A DNA stretch of 64,000 nucleotides from Arthrobacter humicola. GTDB taxonomy: Bacteria; Actinomycetota; Actinomycetes; Actinomycetales; Micrococcaceae. Positions 9,100 to 17,696 of the stretch are shown piece after piece (the stretch's first letter is position 1; the number at the start of each line of letters is the position of its first letter). The notes under the pieces were generated by a model. The model was not told where the DNA came from. It saw nothing but the letters and a program-made list of their open reading frames with translations, and did no database searches. The stretch covers positions 1 through 64,000 of the forward strand of contig NZ_JAFKON010000005.1 in assembly GCF_022803015.1 (NCBI RefSeq), read 5' to 3'. Made by a program: the position numbers and the translations under genes.

Positions 9100-9969
9100 T
9101 CAGCGGGTCGCTTTGAGTTCCGCATAGGTGGCGTCGTCGAGGACGACGCCGGCGGCGGCCAGGTTCTCTTCAAGGTGCTTGACGGAGCCGGTGCCGGGGA
9201 TCGGCATCATGACGGGGGACCGGCGCAGAAGCCAGGCCAGGGCCACCTGGGAAGTCGTGGCGCCCAGCCGCTTCGCAGCCTCGTCGAGCGGTCCGCCCGG
9301 CCGGGCCAGCTCGCCGGCGGAGATCGGCGCCCACGGAATGAAGCCGATGCCGTTCTCCTCGGCGTACTCGAGGACGTCCTCGGAGCTGCGGTCGGTGAGG
9401 TTGTAGCGGTTCTGCACCGTAGAGACCGTGAAGTACCTCCCGGCTTCCTCCAGTTCCTCCACGCTGACCTGGGAGAGGCCGAGGGCCTTGACCTTGCCTT
9501 CCTTTTGCAGATCGCGCAGCACGGCGAACTGCTCCTCGCGGTCCACCTTGGGGTCGATCCGGTGCAGCTGCAGGAGGTCGAGGGCGTCGACCTTGAGCTT
9601 GCGCAGGCTCAGTTCCGTCTGCTGGCGCAGGTATTCGGGCCGGCCGACCGGAACCCAGGCGTTGGGTCCGGTGCGGGTGAACCCCACCTTCGTCGCAATC
9701 TTGACGCCGTCCCGGTAGGGGTGCAACGCCTCGGCGAGGATTTCCTCGCTGATGTTGGGGCCGTACGAGTCGGCGGTGTCAATGAAGTCGACGCCAAGCT
9801 CCACGGCGCGGCGTACCACGGCGACCGCCGCGGCGCGGTCTGCCGGCTCGCCCCAGACGCCGTCGCCGACGATCCGCATGGCGCCAAAGCCCAGCCGGCG
9901 GACGGTTGCCAGGTCCTTCAGGGCGATCGTGGCGGATTTTTCCGGATGCTGTGCTTTGTCATGGCTCAT
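9100..9969 (-). CDS. aldo/keto reductase
   Basis: A 289-residue NAD(P)H-dependent oxidoreductase of the aldo/keto reductase superfamily. GVDFIDTADSYG (Asp64, Tyr69) and IATKVG (Lys94) supply the catalytic Asp-Tyr-Lys, and LLQLHRID the active-site His. The cofactor site GTGSVKHLEENLAA lies near the C-terminus. It belongs to the short soluble YqkF/Tas-like group acting on carbonyl compounds; the substrate cannot be predicted. It lies 69 bases upstream of the DJ-1/PfpI gene on the same strand, and the two may form a small carbonyl-detoxification unit. Confidence 0.92.
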   Translation of the reverse strand: MSHDKAQHPEKSATIALKDLATVRRLGFGAMRIVGDGVWGEPADRAAAVAVVRRAVELGVDFIDTADSYGPNISEEILAEALHPYRDGVKIATKVGFTRTGPNAWVPVGRPEYLRQQTELSLRKLKVDALDLLQLHRIDPKVDREEQFAVLRDLQKEGKVKALGLSQVSVEELEEAGRYFTVSTVQNRYNLTDRSSEDVLEYAEENGIGFIPWAPISAGELARPGGPLDEAAKRLGATTSQVALAWLLRRSPVMMPIPGTGSVKHLEENLAAAGVVLDDATYAELKATR

Positions 9970-10117
9970 AGGGAAGAGAACATCCTCAGCCTGCTGACTA
10001 TTCCAAGGTTTCCTAACGGGGCGTCCCCGCGCCGGCGATGCGGGGCCGTGAGCAGCGGCCGTCCGGTCCGAGGATATGCGCCCTTCGGATTTACGCTAAC
10101 GATTGGAAATTATGCCT

Positions 10118-10123
10118 TAGACT
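10118..10123 (+). promoter_or_regulatory. candidate -10 element of a leaderless transcript
   Basis: TAGACT fits the TANNNT actinobacterial -10 consensus and ends five bases before the ATG at 10129. No ribosome binding site is visible, so transcription may begin at or near the start codon. Confidence 0.4.
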
Positions 10124-10128
10124 GTGGC

Positions 10129-10929
10129 ATGCCCAACTCGCTCCCGCGCATCGTGCTGGCCTTTGTCGTGACCCTCGGCCTTGTCCTGCTGGGCGGAAGC
10201 CCCGCATCGGCCGCTACGGCCAGTACCTCGGGACCCGGAATCGATGTGTCCTGGCCGCAATGCGGGAAGACCCTCCCAAAGCAGCCGGCCTTCGCGATCG
10301 TCGGCGTCAACCATGGCCTGGCCAACAACACGAACCCGTGCCTGGCAAGCCAGCTGGCCTGGGCCAAGACCGCAAAGTCCCCGGCAGCCACGGCGCAGCC
10401 GAGGGTGGCGTTGTACGTCAACACGGCCAACCCCGCCCGGCAGGGGTCCTGGTGGCCGATGTTGAACACCTACAACGGGGTGAAGGTCACAAACCCCTAC
10501 GGCAACTGCGCCTTGGGGTCGCTCAAAGCCTGCTCCTATATGTATGGGTGGGCCAAGGCGTCCGACGACGCCAAGCGCCGCGGGGTCAGCAACCCGCAGT
10601 CCTACCTCTGGTGGCTGGATGTGGAAACGGAAAACACTTGGCAGGAAGACAAAGCCGCCAACGTCGCCGTCCTGGAAGGCATGGCCGCCTACTTCAAGAA
10701 GATCGGCGCCCGCGTGGGCCTCTACTCCACCGCCTACCAGTGGGGGGAGATCGCCGGAAGCGTGAAGTTCACCAGCCCGCTGGCAGGACTGCCGAGCTGG
10801 CTCGCTGGAGCGGGATCGGCGGCCGGGGCCAAGGCGAACTGCGCCCGCCCCGGACTCACCTCGAACAGCCGCGTCTCGATGACGCAGTACATCTCGGGGG
10901 GCCTTGACTACAACTACTCGTGCCCCTGA
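10129..10929 (+). CDS. secreted GH25-like (glycoside-hydrolase-like fold) protein
   Basis: A 266-residue exported protein. The signal peptide is residues 1 to about 29 (hydrophobic [14 protein letters not shown], cleavage near ASA-AT). The mature protein starts [14 protein letters not shown] and contains [12 protein letters not shown] and [15 protein letters not shown], the pattern of GH25-like TIM-barrel domains: an Asp in the first strand and the DVE acidic pair in a later one. GH25 enzymes cut peptidoglycan, but this actinobacterial branch has not been assigned an activity that I know of. The start was chosen because the signal peptide begins there; longer in-frame extensions upstream lack sense. 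Leaderless expression is possible. Confidence 0.82.
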   Translation: MPNSLPRIVLAFVVTLGLVLLGGSPASAATASTSGPGIDVSWPQCGKTLPKQPAFAIVGVNHGLANNTNPCLASQLAWAKTAKSPAATAQPRVALYVNTANPARQGSWWPMLNTYNGVKVTNPYGNCALGSLKACSYMYGWAKASDDAKRRGVSNPQSYLWWLDVETENTWQEDKAANVAVLEGMAAYFKKIGARVGLYSTAYQWGEIAGSVKFTSPLAGLPSWLAGAGSAAGAKANCARPGLTSNSRVSMTQYISGGLDYNYSCP

Positions 10930-11062
10930 GCCGCCCGCAGAAATATCCCGGGGGCCGCCGTCGTTGACCCCAGTGTGCCCGCGCCGGAAACCCGGTGCCA
11001 CCCAGGACCGCAGTCCAAACTCCGGCCCGCACACTGCTCCGCTACGAAAGGCCGGCTTTTCC

Positions 11063-12052
11063 GTGACTGTTCCGCTTTCCATTCTTGATCTCGCTACCAT
11101 CGGCCCGGGCCAGACGGCGGCGGATAGCTTCGCCGGCAGCGTGGCCATGGCGCAGCTCGCCGAGGACCGGGGTTACCGGCGGATCTGGTACGCCGAGCAC
11201 CACAACATGTCCGCGATCGCCTCGTCCGCCACGAGTGTGCTGATCGCCCACGTCGCGGCCCACACTTCCAGCATCCGGCTCGGCGCCGGCGGCGTGATGC
11301 TGCCCAACCACTCCCCTTTGACCATCGCGGAACAGTTCGGCACGCTTGAGACCCTGCACCCGGGCAGGATCGACCTCGGCCTGGGCCGGGCGCCGGGCAG
11401 CGACCAGAACACCATGCGCGCCCTGCGCCGCGATCCGATGTCGGCGGACAGCTTCCCGCAGGACGTCCTGGAGCTCCAGGGCTACCTGAGCGGCCCCACC
11501 CGCATCCAGGGCGTCGAGGCCACCCCGGGCAAGGGCACCAACGTGCCGCTGTACATCCTGGGTTCCTCCCTGTTCGGCGCCAGGCTGGCCGCCCAGCTGG
11601 GCCTGCCCTATGCGTTCGCCTCGCACTTCGCGCCCAACGCGCTGCAGGATGCGGTGGCGGTCTACCGCCGCGAATTCCGGCCCTCCGCGCAGCTCGAGGC
11701 GCCGCACGTGATCGCCGGAGTCAATGTCATTGCCGCCGATTCCGCCGCTGAGGCGCAGGCGATGTTCCAGGCCACCAAGCGGGCCAGGGTTTCCTTGTTC
11801 TTCGGCAATGGCCGCGTGTTTAGCGACGACGAGGCGGACATGATCCTGGACTCGCCCCAGGGCCAGCAGATGGCGCAGATGATGAAGTACTCCGCGGTGG
11901 GCACCCCCGAGGCCGTTCTTGCGTACCTCGAGGAGTTCACGGCGCACGCCGACGCCGACGAACTGATCGTGGCGCACCAGAGCACCGGGACCGAACCCCG
12001 GCTCCGTTCCGTGGAACTTCTGGCCGACGCCGCCCGCCTCGTGCGGGCATAA
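11063..12052 (+). CDS. LLM class flavin-dependent oxidoreductase
   Basis: About 329 residues, luciferase-like monooxygenase family. It begins [17 protein letters not shown] and contains [26 protein letters not shown] ([17 protein letters not shown]) and the [14 protein letters not shown] signature of the MsnO8-type LLM subgroup. These enzymes use reduced flavin (FMN or F420); the substrate is not predictable. I choose GTG at 11063, preceded by GAAAGG about 11 bases upstream, because the 53 codons before it are Pro/Arg-rich and unlike the family. It converges on galK with only 20 bases between and no clear terminator. Confidence 0.88.
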   Translation: MTVPLSILDLATIGPGQTAADSFAGSVAMAQLAEDRGYRRIWYAEHHNMSAIASSATSVLIAHVAAHTSSIRLGAGGVMLPNHSPLTIAEQFGTLETLHPGRIDLGLGRAPGSDQNTMRALRRDPMSADSFPQDVLELQGYLSGPTRIQGVEATPGKGTNVPLYILGSSLFGARLAAQLGLPYAFASHFAPNALQDAVAVYRREFRPSAQLEAPHVIAGVNVIAADSAAEAQAMFQATKRARVSLFFGNGRVFSDDEADMILDSPQGQQMAQMMKYSAVGTPEAVLAYLEEFTAHADADELIVAHQSTGTEPRLRSVELLADAARLVRA

Positions 12053-12072
12053 CGACCTGGGGGCCTTCCGGG

Positions 12073-13281
12073 CTACAGTTCCCGGCGGGCGCCCTCGGAG
12101 GCGGTGACGGTGAAGATGTGCGGGGCCGCGTACCCGGCCCGGGCGAAGTCGCGGGTAACTCCCGCGGCCACCGTTGCGGCGCCGTCGTTGCGGACCAGAG
12201 CGATGGCTGCGCCACCGAAACCGCCGCCGGTCATCCGCGCGCCGATGGCGCCCAATCCCTGCGCGCTGGCCACGGCGAGGTCGAGCTCAGGGGTGGAGAT
12301 CTCGAAGTCGTCGCGCATGGACTCGTGCGATTCGTTGAGGAACGGCCCGATCGCGGCGGGGCCGGAGGTCCGCAGTGCCGTCACGGTGTCGAGCACCCGC
12401 TGGTTTTCCGTGATGATGTGGCGGACCCGGCGGTAGGTCTGTCCGTCGAGCTGTGCTGCGGCGCGGGGTAGATCGGCCGGGCCCAGCGCCCGCAGGCTGC
12501 CGACGCCCAGGCGTCGGGCGCCGTCCTCGCAGGAACGGCGGCGGCTGGCGTAGCCGCCGTCGGCATGGGAATGGCTGGTGCGGGTGTCGATCACGAGCAG
12601 ACCCACCCCGGCACCGGCGAAGCCGAGGGCAACCGCCTCGGTCGACAGGTTCTGGCAATCGAGCAGGATGCCATGATCGGGCTCACCCAGGAGCGAGGCC
12701 GACTGGTCCATGATGCCGGTGGGCGCGCCGACCACCCGGTTCTCGGCCAGCTGGCCGATCCGTGCCAGTTCGGGCCTGCCCAGCCCCAAGCCCCAGAGAT
12801 CGTTCAGGGCCAGGGCCACCGCGCATTCGATGGCGGCGGAGGAGGACAGCCCGGCGCCGGCCGGGACATCCGAGGTCAGCGCCAGGTCCAGGCCGGACAT
12901 CCCGGACGGGACGCCGGAACCGGCTGCGGAACCGGACGCGACGTCGGAACCGGCGCCGCCGGCTGCCGCCCGGGACATCGCCCAGGCCACGCCGAGGGGG
13001 TACGCGGCCCAGCCGGTGAGGCTATCCGGCTCCAGGCGGTCGAGGCTTACCTCTATGACGCCGGGGAAAGAGCTGCTGGTGACCCGGAGCAGACGGTCTG
13101 CGCGGACGCGGGCCGCCACCGTGGTGCGCTTGTCGATCGCGATCGGAAACGCGAAGCCCTCGTTGTAATCCGTGTGCTCACCGATCAGGTTGACCCGCCC
13201 GGGCGCCGACCACAAGCCGTCCGGCGCGCCCCCAAACTCACTGGAAAAGTACCCACTTTCCCGTTCAAGGACCTCGTTCAT
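12073..13281 (-). CDS. galK: galactokinase
   Basis: A 402-residue GHMP kinase that phosphorylates alpha-D-galactose to galactose-1-phosphate in the Leloir pathway. The signature RVNLIGEHTDYNEGFAFP identifies galactokinase. The ATP-binding GHMP motif is VPAGAGLSSSAAIECAVA, and the C-terminal motif is ARMTGGGFGGAAIALV. The start ATG overlaps the stop of galT (ATGA), showing translational coupling. A variable Ala/Gly/Ser-rich insertion (VASGSAAGSGVPSGMSG) precedes the GHMP motif. It is the last gene of the galactoside operon. Confidence 0.96.
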   Translation of the reverse strand: MNEVLERESGYFSSEFGGAPDGLWSAPGRVNLIGEHTDYNEGFAFPIAIDKRTTVAARVRADRLLRVTSSSFPGVIEVSLDRLEPDSLTGWAAYPLGVAWAMSRAAAGGAGSDVASGSAAGSGVPSGMSGLDLALTSDVPAGAGLSSSAAIECAVALALNDLWGLGLGRPELARIGQLAENRVVGAPTGIMDQSASLLGEPDHGILLDCQNLSTEAVALGFAGAGVGLLVIDTRTSHSHADGGYASRRRSCEDGARRLGVGSLRALGPADLPRAAAQLDGQTYRRVRHIITENQRVLDTVTALRTSGPAAIGPFLNESHESMRDDFEISTPELDLAVASAQGLGAIGARMTGGGFGGAAIALVRNDGAATVAAGVTRDFARAGYAAPHIFTVTASEGARREL

Positions 13282-14459
13282 GGCTGGGCTGCTTCCTGTT
13301 CTGTTGCCGGGAGTTCTGTACGGAATGGCTCGAGCCCTGCTGTACGCGGTGGCCGCGATGCTGCCTCCATGGCGTCGCGGAGCCGGGCGGCGGCCGTTTC
13401 CGGCGGGATGTCCGCGATGAATGCCCCCATCGCGGCTTCCGACCCTGCCAGGTACTTGAGCTTGTCCTCCTCCCGGCGGGGCGAGGTCAGTTGCAGCATG
13501 AGCCGGATGTCGTCCCGGTGGGCGTGGACGGGAGCCTGGTGCCACGCCGAAATGTACGGCGTGGGGCTGTCGTAGAGGGCATCGACGCCACGCAGGAGCT
13601 GGCGGTACAGCAGGGAGAACTCATCGCGTTCCTCGTCGGTCGTGGCGGCGAGGTCCGGGACGTGCCGGTGCGGGAGGATATGCACTTCCAGCGGCCAGCG
13701 CGCCGCAAACGGGACAAACGCCGTCCAGTGCTCGCCCTGGATCAGCACCCGCTCGGATTTCTGCTCGAAGCTGAGGATGTCCTCGAACAGCGAGCCGCCG
13801 TAACTTTCGATCGTGCGGACCAACTGGGCCGTGCGCGGCGTGATGTACGGGTAGGCGTAGATCTGTCCGTGCGGGTGGTGCAGCGTCACGCCGATCGCTT
13901 CGCCGCGGTTCTCGAACGGAAAGACCTGTTCGACGCCGGGCAGCGCGGACAGCGCGGCCGTCCGGTCCGCCCAGGCTTCCACCACTGTGCGCATCCGGGA
14001 CAGGGGCAGGCCCGCCAGGGAGCCGGTGTGTTCCGGGGAGAAGCACACCACTTCGCACCGGCCCACGGACTGCCGGCTGCGCCCCAGCCCTACCCGGGCG
14101 AGGTCATCCAGGCCTTCCGGCGCGGCGGCCCCCGCCAGGTCCGGCCCGAAGGAGGGAGACTTGTTTTCGAAGACGGCGACGTCGTAGAGGCTCGGAATCT
14201 CCGAGGGATTCTCCGGCGACGCCGGGGCCAGTGGGTCCAGGTGCGAGGGCGGCAGGACCACCCGGTTCTGCCGGGCGGCCGCGATCGAGATCCACTCCCC
14301 GGTCAGGACGTCCTGGCGCATGGTGGCCGTGGGCGGCCGGACCGCCGGCGCGCGGAGATCCTCGCCCCGGTGCGGGGGCAGGACGGTATCGGCATCATCG
14401 AAGTAGATGATGTCCCGGCCGTCGGAGAGCTTGTGGGAGCGTTTCGTAATCTGGCCCAT
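13278..14459 (-). CDS. galT: galactose-1-phosphate uridylyltransferase
   Basis: A 393-residue HIT-superfamily enzyme that exchanges UMP between UDP-glucose and galactose-1-phosphate. The active-site HPHGQIYAYPYI holds the nucleophilic His, and EVHILPHRHVPDLA provides the further His cluster. N-terminal TGEWISIAAARQNR is also typical. It follows the alpha-galactosidase stop by one base and overlaps galK by four. No UDP-galactose 4-epimerase is encoded in this operon, so GalE must come from elsewhere. Confidence 0.95.
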   Translation of the reverse strand: MGQITKRSHKLSDGRDIIYFDDADTVLPPHRGEDLRAPAVRPPTATMRQDVLTGEWISIAAARQNRVVLPPSHLDPLAPASPENPSEIPSLYDVAVFENKSPSFGPDLAGAAAPEGLDDLARVGLGRSRQSVGRCEVVCFSPEHTGSLAGLPLSRMRTVVEAWADRTAALSALPGVEQVFPFENRGEAIGVTLHHPHGQIYAYPYITPRTAQLVRTIESYGGSLFEDILSFEQKSERVLIQGEHWTAFVPFAARWPLEVHILPHRHVPDLAATTDEERDEFSLLYRQLLRGVDALYDSPTPYISAWHQAPVHAHRDDIRLMLQLTSPRREEDKLKYLAGSEAAMGAFIADIPPETAAARLRDAMEAASRPPRTAGLEPFRTELPATEQEAAQP

Positions 14460-14460
14460 G

Positions 14461-16824
14461 CTAGGGGTTCCTCACGGGGTGTGCGCTGTTTGCGGCTGGA
14501 TCGGCGGCCGGAGCGCCGGCGGTGGTACGGCGGACTGCCAGGAGCAGCCCGTGTTCCGGGTTCAGGACCGGCATTGGGAGCCCGGATTCGGCCAGGAAGC
14601 GTCCCGACGCCTCGACGCCGCCCGCAAGCCACGCCGGTGGCGCCGCCTGCAGGAACGCCCGCCGGTCCTCGGCCGCCGGGTAGACCGCTTCCACCCGGTA
14701 CGCGGTGTCCGGGAGCAGCCCGGGCAGGCAGACCTTCCCCGGGACTTCGGCGAACGGGGTGGCCACCGAGACCAGGGCGTAGAGGGCCTCCCCACCGTCG
14801 TGGGACACGACGCCGTGCAGCCGGAGGGCCGGATCGGGCTCGTCGGCCCGCACCATGCGCCCGCTGTGGAGGAGCGGCCGGTACTGCTTGAACAGCGCGA
14901 TGGCTCGGGCAAGCTCGGTACGTTCGGCATCGTCGAGGCGCCGGACATCCCATTCGAGGCCGAAGTGGCCGAACATCGCGGTGATCGCCCGGAACGAGAG
15001 ATCGTGCGTTCGCGCCGTGGTGTGGCTCGTGGTGGGGCCAACGTGCGATCCGACGAGCTCCGGCGGCACCACCACGCCGGTCCAGCGCTGGATGGTCTGC
15101 CGTTCCAGGGCATCGTTGCAGTCCGAGGCCCAGATCCGGTCGGTGCGCTCCAGGATGCCGAGATCCACGCGGGCCCCGCCGGAGGAGCAGCTTTCAATCT
15201 CGACGCCGGGGTGGGCCTTGCGGAGCTCGTCCAGGAGCCGGTAGACGGCCTGAGTCTGGGCGTGCACGGACGGGCGGCCAGCGTGGCCCATCTCGGCCAG
15301 GTCCCGGTTCTGGTCCCATTTGAGGTAACTGATCCGGTATTCGCTCAACAGGGCATCGAGCCTGTCGAAGATGTATTGCCAGGCCGCCGGATTGACCAGG
15401 TCAAGGACCTGCTGGTGCCGCCATTGCATGGGCAGCCGGCCAGTCAGCCGGCCGGCCGGGCCGCCGTCGTCGGGCGGGTTGCCCCCGGCGGACTGGTTCC
15501 CCCCGGGGCTCCGGGGTGCGGGGCCGGCGATCCAGTCCGGATGGGCGCGGGCCAGGTCCGAGTCCAGGTTGACCATTTCGGGTTCGACCCAGAGCCCGAA
15601 TTCCATGCCGTGGCCTGTGACCGCGTCGATCAGCGGCGTGAGGCCCTCGGGCCACAGGTCCTCGTCGACGTACCAGTCGCCAAGGCCGGCGTGATCGTCG
15701 CGGCGGCCGCGGAACCAGCCGTCGTCGAGGACGAAGCGTTCCACGCCGAGCCCGGCGGCCGCTTCGGCGAGTTCGAGCAGGGGCTCGAGGCGGTGGTCGA
15801 AGTACACCGCTTCCCAGACGTTGAGCACCACGGGACGGGCCTTGCCGGACCGCACGCCGGGATGGTGCGGGCGCCCGCGGAACCAGCTGTAGAAGGCATC
15901 GCTGATGCCGTCCAGGCCCGCGGCGGAGTAGGCAGCGTACAGCCACGGGGTCTCGTAGCTGGCGTTCGCTGCCACGCTGATCTCGCCGGTGCCGAGCAGT
16001 TCCGAGGCGCCCAGGACGGTCCGGCCGTCCGCGGCGGCGTCAACGAAGCTCTCGTGGTTGCCGCTCCAGCCCAGATGCACGGCCCAGACCTGCCCGTGGC
16101 GGTTCCCGAATCCGGGGGTGCCGGCCGCCAGCAGGAGCGAGGCGTCGTGGCCGGTCCGGCCGTGCCGGCCCGAGCGGACCCATGTGCCTTGGCGCAGCGG
16201 CAGGCGCTGGGGGTGGGACTCCCGGCACCAGCGGCCGGTCAGGTCCAGGATTTCTGTGGCGGCGCGGCCCACGGGCAGCACGGCTGCGAGTTCGTCGAGG
16301 CTGTACGGGCCGGCGCCGTCGTTGTCGAGCCGGTGCCGGAGCTGGAGCAGGCCGCCGTCGTTGATCCTGATCTCCGTGCGGACGCTGACACCGGCCTCGG
16401 GGTCGGCCTGGGTGATGACGGCCGAGCAGTCCGCCCCGCGGGACCGCCCGGCGCTGGACAGCTCAGCACTGGATCGTTCAACACTGACAACACGCAGACG
16501 GGCCGAGAACGCCTGGCCGTTCCGGTGGCCGCGAAGGCCGGGGCGCCCGCGCCAGCCGGAGGACGCCTGCGGGATCACGCCCAGCGTCACCGGGACGTCG
16601 AGGGCCGAGTGCGGCACGGCCTGGCCCAGCAGCGAAAGATCCGGCAGGGCCGGGCCGAGGTCGGCGCCGAAGTGCAGCATGGCGGCCTCGCCCGTGCTGA
16701 AGTCGATCAGCAGGGACGTTCCGGAGCGGCGCAGGTACAACGGCTCCAGATTCTGCGGCGACAGGTCCGGGACGCCCACGGGGGAGCGGGTCTCGGCGGC
16801 AAGGGTGAGGTCCGGGTTGTTCAC
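14461..16824 (-). CDS. alpha-galactosidase, GH36
   Basis: A 787-residue glycoside hydrolase of family 36 that releases alpha-linked galactose, for example from melibiose or raffinose-type sugars. The nucleophile Asp lies in KWDQNRDL, and the acid/base Asp in IWASDCNDALERQTIQ. The strand FVLDDGWFRGRRDDHAGLGD is also family-typical. It is somewhat longer than the usual 700-730 residues, partly because of an insertion near residue 440 (APRSPGGNQSAGGNPPDDGG) before the barrel resumes. No signal peptide, so it acts on imported sugars. It lies between the DeoR gene and galT in the operon. Confidence 0.94.
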   Translation of the reverse strand: MNNPDLTLAAETRSPVGVPDLSPQNLEPLYLRRSGTSLLIDFSTGEAAMLHFGADLGPALPDLSLLGQAVPHSALDVPVTLGVIPQASSGWRGRPGLRGHRNGQAFSARLRVVSVERSSAELSSAGRSRGADCSAVITQADPEAGVSVRTEIRINDGGLLQLRHRLDNDGAGPYSLDELAAVLPVGRAATEILDLTGRWCRESHPQRLPLRQGTWVRSGRHGRTGHDASLLLAAGTPGFGNRHGQVWAVHLGWSGNHESFVDAAADGRTVLGASELLGTGEISVAANASYETPWLYAAYSAAGLDGISDAFYSWFRGRPHHPGVRSGKARPVVLNVWEAVYFDHRLEPLLELAEAAAGLGVERFVLDDGWFRGRRDDHAGLGDWYVDEDLWPEGLTPLIDAVTGHGMEFGLWVEPEMVNLDSDLARAHPDWIAGPAPRSPGGNQSAGGNPPDDGGPAGRLTGRLPMQWRHQQVLDLVNPAAWQYIFDRLDALLSEYRISYLKWDQNRDLAEMGHAGRPSVHAQTQAVYRLLDELRKAHPGVEIESCSSGGARVDLGILERTDRIWASDCNDALERQTIQRWTGVVVPPELVGSHVGPTTSHTTARTHDLSFRAITAMFGHFGLEWDVRRLDDAERTELARAIALFKQYRPLLHSGRMVRADEPDPALRLHGVVSHDGGEALYALVSVATPFAEVPGKVCLPGLLPDTAYRVEAVYPAAEDRRAFLQAAPPAWLAGGVEASGRFLAESGLPMPVLNPEHGLLLAVRRTTAGAPAADPAANSAHPVRNP

Positions 16825-16868
16825 GGCAGCTCCAGGCGTAGTGGTTTGGGTGGGCGGGGGCCGGGCGG

Positions 16869-17687
16869 TCAGCCTGTGGCTGCTGCGGGGCTGGCTGCGC
16901 TGATGCTCCGGGCGTCGCCGGTATGGGCCAGGCGGAGCCGGCCGACGCGCTCGCCGAGGATGCGCCGGGCCTCGCTGCCCAGAAGGTCATCGCTGATGAG
17001 TTCGTCAGCGTCCTCCAGGCCGGCGATCGTGCTGATGCCGAGGGTGCCCCACTTGGTGTGGTCCGCCAGCACCACCACCCGCCGGGCCGCGGTGACGAAG
17101 GCCCTGTCGGTTTCGGCCTCGAGCACGTTGGGGGTGGTGAACCCGGCATCGGCGTCGACACCGTGGACGCCGAGGAACAATACGTCCAGATGCAGCTGTT
17201 TGAGCGAGGAAGTGGCCAAAGGCCCGACGAGGGCGTCCGAGGGTGTGCGCTCGCCGCCGGTCAGGATCACGGTGGACGGGGAGGCGCTCTGGTGGAAGAC
17301 ATCCGCGATCCGCACGGAGTTGGTGACCACCGTGATCCGCGGGCCGGCGGACAGCAGCTGGGCCAGCGCCCACGTGGTGGTGCCGGCGCTGAGCCCCACC
17401 GCCATGCCCTCGCGCACCTGTGCGGCCGCCTCCTGCGCAATCGCCATCTTCTCGTCCTTGAGCTGGGTCACCTTCAGCTCGAAGCCTGGCTCGTGGGTGC
17501 CGGCGCCGCCGGGCAACTTGGCCCCGCCGTGGATCTTCTCCACGGCGCCCGCCGCGTCGAGGGCCTCGATGTCCCGCCGCACGGTCATCAGCGAGACGCC
17601 GAGCATCTTGGCGAGGTCCGCGACACGGACGATCCGCTCACGCTGGACCTCCGCGAGGATGGCGGAATGGCGGGCTGCGGCTAGCAT
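16869..17687 (-). CDS. DeoR family transcriptional regulator
   Basis: A 272-residue DeoR-type repressor. The N-terminal winged helix-turn-helix is RIVRVADLAKMLGVSLMTVR followed by RDIEALDAAGAVEKIHGGA, the DeoR signature. The C-terminal sugar-phosphate-sensing domain includes GLSAGTTTWALA and VVLADHTKWG. It probably senses a galactose-pathway phosphosugar and represses the operon in which it lies, between the two galactosidase genes. AAGGA lies about seven bases before the ATG. Candidate operators are the paired repeats at the operon promoter (23207-23237). Confidence 0.92.
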   Translation of the reverse strand: MLAAARHSAILAEVQRERIVRVADLAKMLGVSLMTVRRDIEALDAAGAVEKIHGGAKLPGGAGTHEPGFELKVTQLKDEKMAIAQEAAAQVREGMAVGLSAGTTTWALAQLLSAGPRITVVTNSVRIADVFHQSASPSTVILTGGERTPSDALVGPLATSSLKQLHLDVLFLGVHGVDADAGFTTPNVLEAETDRAFVTAARRVVVLADHTKWGTLGISTIAGLEDADELISDDLLGSEARRILGERVGRLRLAHTGDARSISAASPAAATG

Positions 17688-17696
17688 GTGGAGTCC

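Noticed and set aside
9175..10128. N-terminal extension of the GH25-like protein by more than 300 codons
   Set aside because: The extension is the antisense of the aldo/keto reductase gene. The true protein begins with a signal peptide at 10129.
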